The notes beneath the pieces are model-generated. The model searched no databases. It was given only the letters and a program-made list of their open reading frames with translations, and was not told the DNA's origin. Position numbers and translations under genes: made by a program. 49,537 nt of DNA from a bacterium (GTDB lineage: Bacteria > SZUA-79 > Acidulodesulfobacterales > Acidulodesulfobacteraceae), in contig JAJYDX010000010.1 of the NCBI GenBank assembly GCA_021777135.1, forward strand, positions 1 through 49,537, given 5' to 3'. Positions 43,727-49,537 of this stretch are shown piece by piece. The first letter of the stretch is position 1, and each line of letters begins with the position of its first letter.

Positions 43727-45856
43727 GTGGAAAAAAACGAACTGGAACAGGCGTTTAATCTTGCCGTCGAAAAACAAAACGAAGGAAAAATAGAAGAGGC
43801 CGAAAAATTATACCGTTCTATATTGGACATCGATGCAAAACATCCTGGTTCTAATCACAACCTCGGAGCGTTACTTCTTTCAAAGTTAGAACTTGCAAGC
43901 GCCCTTAAATTTTTCGGTATAGCGTTAATTTCCAGCCCTTTGACTGAGCTTTACTGGAAAAACTATATATATTGCCTGTGGTTTTTATCGTCTTCCGGTA
44001 AGCTTTATGCAGAATTTCAAGACGGCATAAATTACGTGATAGACACCGTTTTAATGTTCATAGCCGATAACTTGCAAATTCCAGATTTCGGCAGTCGGCT
44101 CGGAAAACGTCCGGAGGGCTTGAATTTTTTGCTGCTCGGTACATGTCAAAGCGAATTTTTATTAAGTTTTGCTCAAAGTATTAACTGCAATATAGACCAT
44201 TATTTATTTGAATCTATACCCGAAGTTCTCCTGCCCGATTTTAAAAACAAAAACGATAAAGAATACGATGCGGCAACCGTAGTTTTTAGTTTAAGGCATA
44301 TCGTCGGCAGTGCCGTAAGTAAAGTTATACCCGACGTTAACGGCGATTTATTTTTCGCCGCGGCAAAAACAGAAAAAGATGTAGCCGATACTTTATACGA
44401 ATGCAAAAATATACTTTCCTCTTTAATATTTCAAATTAAAGAAAGCGTAGGAAAAGAATTGCCGGTTTTCTTTACCGGCTTTTTTGAGCCGCTATCGAGT
44501 TATCCGGGCTTTTTTTCTTCCCGTTTCGATTATGGCGACCCGAGATATTTTGTTTATAAATTAAATGAAATTTTATATAATTTATTAAAAGAAAACGGGG
44601 GCGGCAATTCATATTTTATAGACGCCGACGAAATATCCGATCGATTAGGCAAAGTTAAAATTCAGGACGATTTATATATTCATACTACGCACAACGGTTA
44701 TATAGGGCAAGATTATTTCAAGCCGGAATTTAATCTTTCAATTTACGGCAGAGATTTGTGGAACAGAATTATCGGGCAGATTAAAGTTTTAAGAAAGTTA
44801 GAACAGATTAAGCTTATAATATTAGATCTCGACTATACTTTATGGAGAGGAATTGCAGCCGAATCTATCGACGACGAGATAAATCCTGGTAATTTAACGG
44901 AAGGCTGGCCGCTCGGTTTCGTAGAAGCACTTTTGTTTTATAAAAAACGCGGCGGGCTCCTTGCGATATGCAGTAAAAACGATACAACAGAAGGAGAAAG
45001 ACTGTTTAAAAAAATATGGGGCGGGCGGCTTTCATTCGACGATTTCGTATCCATAAAGATTAACTGGAATGCTAAGTCTTCTAATATTAAGGAAATATTA
45101 AACGAGTGCAATATACTTGAAGAAAATACGCTTTTTATAGACGATAATCCAAGGGAGATAGAAGAAGTAAAGAATGTATTTCCAAAAATGCGTTTTTTAA
45201 CGGGTATTCAGTTAGACTGGCGCAGGATTATAACGGAATCGCCGGAAACGCAGACTGATATCGTTACCGAAGAATCGAAAAACAGGACGGCTTTAGTTAA
45301 AAGTAAGATAGAACGCGACAGGTTAAAAAAAACAGATAACACAATAAATAAAGAAAACTGGCTTTACGAATTAAATTTAACGCAAAGTTTTCATATTATA
45401 AAAAACGAAAAAGATAAATTTTTTCCGAGGGCAAAAGAACTGTTAAATAAAACAAACCAGTTCAATACTACCGGAAAAAGATGGGACGATGGGACATTGA
45501 GTATTTTTTTTAATGACGGCGGTTTTATCGTTTCGACTTTCGTAAAAGATAAACTTATAGACAACGGGCTTGTCGGGTTGGCTTTAATACAAGATAACAT
45601 TATCGAGCAGGCGGTTTTATCCTGCAGGGTTTTTGGGCTCGGTATAGAACAGGCATTACTTGCATATTCTTTAAAATTAGTTTTTGATAAATACGATTCT
45701 GTCTTAGCTTTGTTTAAAGATGCCGGTAAAAATTTTACTTGCAAAGACTATTATGTTGATAACGGTTTTACAAAAGAAAAAGACAATTATGAAGATTGCG
45801 ATGTTTCTAAAACTAATAAAATGGTTGAATATCCATCATGGATAAAAATTGTATAG
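43727..45856 (+). CDS. TPR plus FkbH-like HAD-family protein
   Basis: A 709-residue multidomain protein. Residues 1-75 are TPR-like (EQAFNLAVEKQNEGKIEEAEKLYRSILDIDAKHPGSNHNLGALL). The centre (about 100-350) resembles an SGNH/FkbH N-terminal part. HAD motif I is DLDYT (367-371), with FIDDNPREIEEV as a late HAD motif. The end is GNAT-like. FkbH proteins activate glyceryl or other acyl units on carrier proteins in glycan and polyketide pathways. The start is GTG at 43727, after a 29-base gap from the sulfotransferase gene; no good ribosome site is seen. Confidence 0.75.
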   Translation: MEKNELEQAFNLAVEKQNEGKIEEAEKLYRSILDIDAKHPGSNHNLGALLLSKLELASALKFFGIALISSPLTELYWKNYIYCLWFLSSSGKLYAEFQDGINYVIDTVLMFIADNLQIPDFGSRLGKRPEGLNFLLLGTCQSEFLLSFAQSINCNIDHYLFESIPEVLLPDFKNKNDKEYDAATVVFSLRHIVGSAVSKVIPDVNGDLFFAAAKTEKDVADTLYECKNILSSLIFQIKESVGKELPVFFTGFFEPLSSYPGFFSSRFDYGDPRYFVYKLNEILYNLLKENGGGNSYFIDADEISDRLGKVKIQDDLYIHTTHNGYIGQDYFKPEFNLSIYGRDLWNRIIGQIKVLRKLEQIKLIILDLDYTLWRGIAAESIDDEINPGNLTEGWPLGFVEALLFYKKRGGLLAICSKNDTTEGERLFKKIWGGRLSFDDFVSIKINWNAKSSNIKEILNECNILEENTLFIDDNPREIEEVKNVFPKMRFLTGIQLDWRRIITESPETQTDIVTEESKNRTALVKSKIERDRLKKTDNTINKENWLYELNLTQSFHIIKNEKDKFFPRAKELLNKTNQFNTTGKRWDDGTLSIFFNDGGFIVSTFVKDKLIDNGLVGLALIQDNIIEQAVLSCRVFGLGIEQALLAYSLKLVFDKYDSVLALFKDAGKNFTCKDYYVDNGFTKEKDNYEDCDVSKTNKMVEYPSWIKIV

Positions 45857-45857
45857 T

Positions 45858-46014
45858 ATGGCGCTAACAAAAAGTGCAGAGATAGAAAGCTACGCTGATT
45901 TAGATGTAGTTTATGAAAACCCGAAAAATGCCGATATAAATATAATTAATTTGTGAAATTAATCTAAACGAAGCAGTAAAAATGATTATTAACGCTATAA
46001 AAATAAAATTATAA
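45858..46014 (+). pseudogene. Adenylylsulfate kinase (CysC) C-terminal remnant
   Basis: A short open frame (45858-45956) reads LTKSAEIESYADLDVVYENPKNADI, which resembles the APS-kinase end (GEIKNFTGID-PYE-P-NP-I). It continues after a +1 shift at 45955 as EINLNEAVKMIINAIK, like the terminal helix of that family. The rest of the gene is gone and no ribosome site is seen. APS kinase makes PAPS, the donor for the sulfotransferase gene 2 kb upstream. The match is by eye and needs a profile search. Confidence 0.45.
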
Positions 46015-46062
46015 AATTAATATTAACATTTATAGAACAACAATAGATTTATAAAAATAATT

Positions 46063-49050
46063 ATGGAATTAGGAAATAGCGAAAAAAATAAGTTATATAA
46101 TTTTAGCGGCACTGATAATAAATATATTAATGACGATAATTATGTGAACATATTAAACAAAAATTCCAGTATTTCAATTATAGCAGATCTAATAGCCGAT
46201 AATTCAACAGTTTTAGATGTTGGCTGTTCATACGGTTATTTTGGTAAATGGCTAAAAAAAAACAAGAATTGTACTGTATATGGTATTGATTCAGACAGCA
46301 GCATGTTAAATTACGCAAAACAAGATTCTCTTTATAGAGATGTATTTATTATTGATCTTGATTTTCCAGAAGGAGAAGACTACAAAAGATTTAACGAACT
46401 TGGGCAAATTTTTGATTATATAATATTGGCCGATGTTATAGAACATTTAAAAAATCCTTTCAATGCTATACTTCATACCATAAACAAGCTAAAACCGTAT
46501 TCAAGTTTTTTAATCGGTGTTCCAAATATTGCAAATATAGACGTAATTTTTAATTTAATAGATGGTAGGTTTAATTATAACGAATACGGTATTTTAGATA
46601 ATTCGCATCTAAGATTTTTTACTAAAAGTTCATTTATCGAATGGATTGACTCCATAAATGAAAGTACTGTAATGGGTGATTTTAAATTGCAGTTAGATTT
46701 TTTAGGAAACACGATTTATACATCAGATTTCGTTAAAAAAATTATTTCCGAAAAGCCTATTATATACAATCTTTTAAAATCGTCAAATCCCGAAATAGAT
46801 GTTTTACAAAATATATTTTCTCTAACTAAAGTAAAGCGAACGGATAAAATTTTTCCTTTAGAATTAAATCAAAATATAAAACCTTTGGATAATATTTCTA
46901 AAACATTAAACGAATTGATTGAAATTTCGCAAAATTATGAAAAAGATATGGCCGCCATTTCAGAGAATTTTGCAAAGATAGATGAACAAAATCTTTATGT
47001 GATACATTTAATTAATGATAAAAACGATACTGAAGCGATTAAAAACGATTATATTATAGAAAATTTAAATCTTTTTAATATTGAAAAAGATGTCGATAGT
47101 TTAGAAACTTTATTTTTCCAGAAATTTGACGAACCTATCGTGTCTATAATTATACCGGTACATAATAATTGGGGATATACTTATAACTGCCTTAAATCTA
47201 TATTGTTGAATACTAATGATATTTCATACGAATTAATAATTGGGGATAATCAATCTACTGATGCGACACCGAGAATGTTTGAAGAAAAAGTAAAAAACGT
47301 GATTTATTACAGAAATAACGAGGATTTAGGTTATCTGTTAAACTGCAATAAAGCATTAGGGCTTGCGTCGGGTAAATATATATGCCTGCTTAATAACGAT
47401 ACGGTAGTAACCCGAGGATGGCTTAGCGAACTTGTTAATACCTTTAATGTACACAAAGATGCAGGTTTGGTCGGTTCTAAACTTATATATCCTGATGGCA
47501 GATTGCAGGAAGCCGGCGGTATAGTTTGGCAGGATGCATCTGCGTGGAATTATGGAAAGTTTTGTAATCCAAATAGTCCTGAATATAACTATATTCGCGA
47601 AACCGATTATTGTACTGGAGCGGCGATATTAATAGGAAAACAAATATTTAACGAACTTGGCGGATACGACAAAATTTACGCGCCCGCATATTACGAAGAT
47701 ACCGACCTTGCTTTTAGGGTAAGAAGCATTGGTAAAAAAGTAATTTACAATCCCTTTTCCGTCGTTATACATTTTGAAGGCATAACGCACGGAACTAATA
47801 TAAATCAGGGAATAAAAACATATGAAATAAGGAACAGAAAAATTTTCTATACACGCTGGAGAAATATACTCCAATCCCAACATTACAAGAACGGTGTAAA
47901 TGTATCTCGGGCAAAAGACCGCTCAAAAAACAAACCGGTAATTTTAATAGTTGACTGGGGTATACCTCATCCGGACAAAGACGCAGGTTCGCGTGCTATT
48001 ATTTCCACAATTGAATGTCTTACGGAAATGGGTGCAATAGTTAAATTATGGCCTAATAATTTAATAAAAGACGAAAAATATATAAGGAGATTACAAAATA
48101 TAGGTGTTGAGGTTTTTTACGGTTCTGAATATATAGGAAAGTTTGCTAATTATTTAAAAGAAAACGATATAGACATAGTTTTATTAAGTCGTCCAAATAT
48201 AGCCATAAATTATATAAATAACACTAAACAATTTAGTAAGGCTAAAGTGATATATTACGGGCACGATATTCATTATAAAAGATTTTTAATGCAGTATGAA
48301 TTAACAGGAGACAAACGTGCTTTAGAAATGTATCATGTTTTTCAAAAAATAGAGGAAGACTTATGGTCTAAAAGTGATATTGTTCTTTATCCGTCAATAG
48401 AAGAAGTAAATGTCGTCAAGTCAAAAGACCAAAAAATTAATGCTAAACCTGTGCAGTTATATTATTACGATAATTTTCCCGCGGTTAATAGCAATTCGTT
48501 GAAGCAACGCAGAGATATTATTTTTGTGGCTGGCTTCAGCCATTCTCCAAATGAGGATGCAGCAGTCTGGTTTGTATCTTATGTGCTGCCGTTAATAAAA
48601 AAAGTAATGCCAAATGTGAAACTATTTATTGTAGGTTCTAACCCAACGGAGAAAGTAAAAAACTTAGTCAATTCTGATATAATCGTTACAGGATACGTTA
48701 CCGACGACGAACTTTTTGAATATTATTCTAAAGCACGCGTTTCAGTTGTGCCTTTAAGGTTTGGCGCAGGCGTAAAAGGCAAGGTTGCAGAAGCATTGAA
48801 AAATGGAATTCCGCTCGTTACTACTTCGATAGGCGCGCAAGGCTTGCCAGGTTTAGAAACCGCAGCATTTGTTACCGATACAGCGGAATTGTTTGCCGAC
48901 GCTGTAATTAGACTTTTAAAAGACGACTGTTTATGGGAAAAATATGCAACTAAAGGTTCAGAATATGCGCAGAATAATTTTTCTAAAAGTTCTATGATTG
49001 AAAGCTTATCACAGATTTTTGATAACACAAAATATCAAAGATTGATATAA
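46063..49050 (+). CDS. Methyltransferase-GT2-GT4 three-domain fusion
   Basis: A 995-residue protein. Residues 40-210 are a SAM methyltransferase (TVLDVGCSYGYFGKW, VYGIDSDSSML, ILADVIEHLKNPF). A helical linker follows. From residue 360 it is a GT2 glycosyltransferase (VSIIIPVHNNWGYTYNCLKSI, ELIIGDNQSTDATPRMF, GKYICLLNNDTVV), and from about 625 a GT4/GT1-like unit (ILIVDWGIPHPDKDAGSRAI, IIFVAGFSHSPNEDAAVWFV, VVPLRFGAGVKGKVAEALKNG). Such fusions build and cap O-antigen or flagellin glycans. No ribosome site precedes the ATG, in an AT-rich stretch. The base composition is more AT-rich than the sHdr operon. Confidence 0.87.
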   Translation: MELGNSEKNKLYNFSGTDNKYINDDNYVNILNKNSSISIIADLIADNSTVLDVGCSYGYFGKWLKKNKNCTVYGIDSDSSMLNYAKQDSLYRDVFIIDLDFPEGEDYKRFNELGQIFDYIILADVIEHLKNPFNAILHTINKLKPYSSFLIGVPNIANIDVIFNLIDGRFNYNEYGILDNSHLRFFTKSSFIEWIDSINESTVMGDFKLQLDFLGNTIYTSDFVKKIISEKPIIYNLLKSSNPEIDVLQNIFSLTKVKRTDKIFPLELNQNIKPLDNISKTLNELIEISQNYEKDMAAISENFAKIDEQNLYVIHLINDKNDTEAIKNDYIIENLNLFNIEKDVDSLETLFFQKFDEPIVSIIIPVHNNWGYTYNCLKSILLNTNDISYELIIGDNQSTDATPRMFEEKVKNVIYYRNNEDLGYLLNCNKALGLASGKYICLLNNDTVVTRGWLSELVNTFNVHKDAGLVGSKLIYPDGRLQEAGGIVWQDASAWNYGKFCNPNSPEYNYIRETDYCTGAAILIGKQIFNELGGYDKIYAPAYYEDTDLAFRVRSIGKKVIYNPFSVVIHFEGITHGTNINQGIKTYEIRNRKIFYTRWRNILQSQHYKNGVNVSRAKDRSKNKPVILIVDWGIPHPDKDAGSRAIISTIECLTEMGAIVKLWPNNLIKDEKYIRRLQNIGVEVFYGSEYIGKFANYLKENDIDIVLLSRPNIAINYINNTKQFSKAKVIYYGHDIHYKRFLMQYELTGDKRALEMYHVFQKIEEDLWSKSDIVLYPSIEEVNVVKSKDQKINAKPVQLYYYDNFPAVNSNSLKQRRDIIFVAGFSHSPNEDAAVWFVSYVLPLIKKVMPNVKLFIVGSNPTEKVKNLVNSDIIVTGYVTDDELFEYYSKARVSVVPLRFGAGVKGKVAEALKNGIPLVTTSIGAQGLPGLETAAFVTDTAELFADAVIRLLKDDCLWEKYATKGSEYAQNNFSKSSMIESLSQIFDNTKYQRLI

Positions 49051-49076
49051 TAAATTATTTAAATTAATAGCACTAT

Positions 49077-49358
49077 ATGAATAAAATAGAATCTAAATAT
49101 ATTCCGAAAGTTTACGACTGTTTTACTTTTTTCAACGAATTAGAACTTTTGGAAATCAGGCTTAATGAATTAAGCTCCGTAGTTGATAAGCTTGTTTTGG
49201 TTGAAGCAACTAAAACTTTTCAAGGAAAATAAAAGCCATTATTTTATAATGAAAATAAAGACAAGTTTAAAGAATTTCATGATAAAATAATACATATAAT
49301 AGTAGATTTTCCAAGCGACGATATACTTGATTCGTTAAATGCCATATTTACTGGTTAA
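49077..49358 (+). pseudogene. GT17-like glycosyltransferase remnant
   Basis: The frame opens MNKIESKYIPKVYDCFTFFN then ELELLEIRLNELSSVVDKLV and LVEATKTFQGK, close to GT17 (beta-1,4-N-acetylglucosaminyl-like) starts. A TAA at 49230 interrupts it; the same frame then resumes KPLFYNENKDKFKEFHDKII and runs to a second stop at 49356. A GT17 is about 280 residues, so the rest is lost or lies past the window in another frame. Only a stop-to-sense change is needed to join the two parts, so a sequencing error at 49230 is the main alternative. Bases 49359-49537 hold nothing I can support. Confidence 0.6.
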
Positions 49359-49537
49359 CCCCTTCTCAGAGTATTACCGAATCTATGGTATTAATAACGT
49401 TATCATCTTTTGTAAATTTATTTATAAAATTTATTAGTTGTCCCTACGATTTTTTGAAAATATGAATTTTATCTATGCTTTTTCCAGTAATTATAAGGCT
49501 TTTATAATTTAATTTTGAAAAAAGGTGTCAAAGTCAG

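Noticed and set aside
1-49537. CRISPR array, tRNA, rRNA, prophage or insertion sequence
   Set aside because: No regularly spaced repeats, cloverleaf, transposase or phage genes were seen. The only repeats are those listed.
49359-49537. Further GT17 sequence or a minus-strand gene at the right edge
   Set aside because: A shifted frame (SEYYRIYGINNVI) and a short minus-strand frame can be read but neither matches a family convincingly.

Overview
The window is an AT-rich piece of a Gram-negative chromosome. An outer-membrane barrel, a type IV pilus secretin, a lipoprotein diacylglyceryl transferase and a flagellum support that. The best clue to lifestyle is a complete sulfur-oxidation Hdr-like (sHdr) operon. 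Together with type IV pili, a flagellum and the AT bias this suggests a sulfur-metabolising deltaproteobacterium-like lineage (for example the Acidulodesulfobacterales/Sva0485 type). That placement is inference, not a database result.

Layout. 1-3.5 kb: a DUF1641-like gene cut by the window edge, an ammonium transporter, two small DsrE/DsrH-like genes and a LsrF/DhnA-type aldolase. 3.5-11.1 kb: a DUF255 thioredoxin-domain protein, a LysM-NlpC/P60 cell-wall hydrolase with a perfect internal duplication, Lgt, an outer-membrane barrel and a Kup K+ transporter on the minus strand. 11.2-14.8 kb: minor (pseudo)pilins of PilV, PilW and PilX type, interleaved with a secreted LYN-repeat protein and a small gene behind a Pho-box-like direct-repeat array. 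14.8-18.8 kb: a tandem UspA protein, an MFS carrier and a ferritin-like/FNT channel fusion. 18.9-24.4 kb: hdrC1-hdrB1-hdrA-hyp-hdrC2-hdrB2. 24.4-30.4 kb: a GT39-like enzyme, then pilMNOPQ. 30.5-33.2 kb: folE2-aroC-aroK. 33.2-37 kb: flagellin, flaG, fliD and fliS behind a sigma-28-like promoter. 37-49.5 kb: a probable flagellar/surface glycan locus (two GT9 enzymes, a CgeB-like GT, an unknown protein, a sulfotransferase, a TPR-HAD/FkbH protein and a methyltransferase-GT2-GT4 fusion), ending in gene remnants (CysC-like and GT17-like).

The most unusual signal is a dispersed family of near-perfect palindromes (cores such as GGGGTCAGATTT / AAATCTGACCCC). Four sit between genes. Three lie inside the consecutive genes folE2, aroC and aroK, all read in the same frame (VSDLNSDAF, GTDLKSVPF, VSDFKSDTF), each in a loop that family members normally lack. 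This resembles the Rickettsia palindromic elements, which also add in-frame peptides to proteins. Other points of interest are the ferritin-FNT fusion, the LYN-repeat protein, the TTAACA array with 11-bp period, and two perfect in-gene duplications about 6 kb apart.

How the genes work together: sHdr would oxidise sulfane sulfur in the cytoplasm. The pilus genes (minor pilins plus the PilMNOPQ envelope machine) and the flagellar genes give surface motility and attachment. The glycan locus after fliS probably decorates flagellin or another surface polymer, possibly with sulfate.
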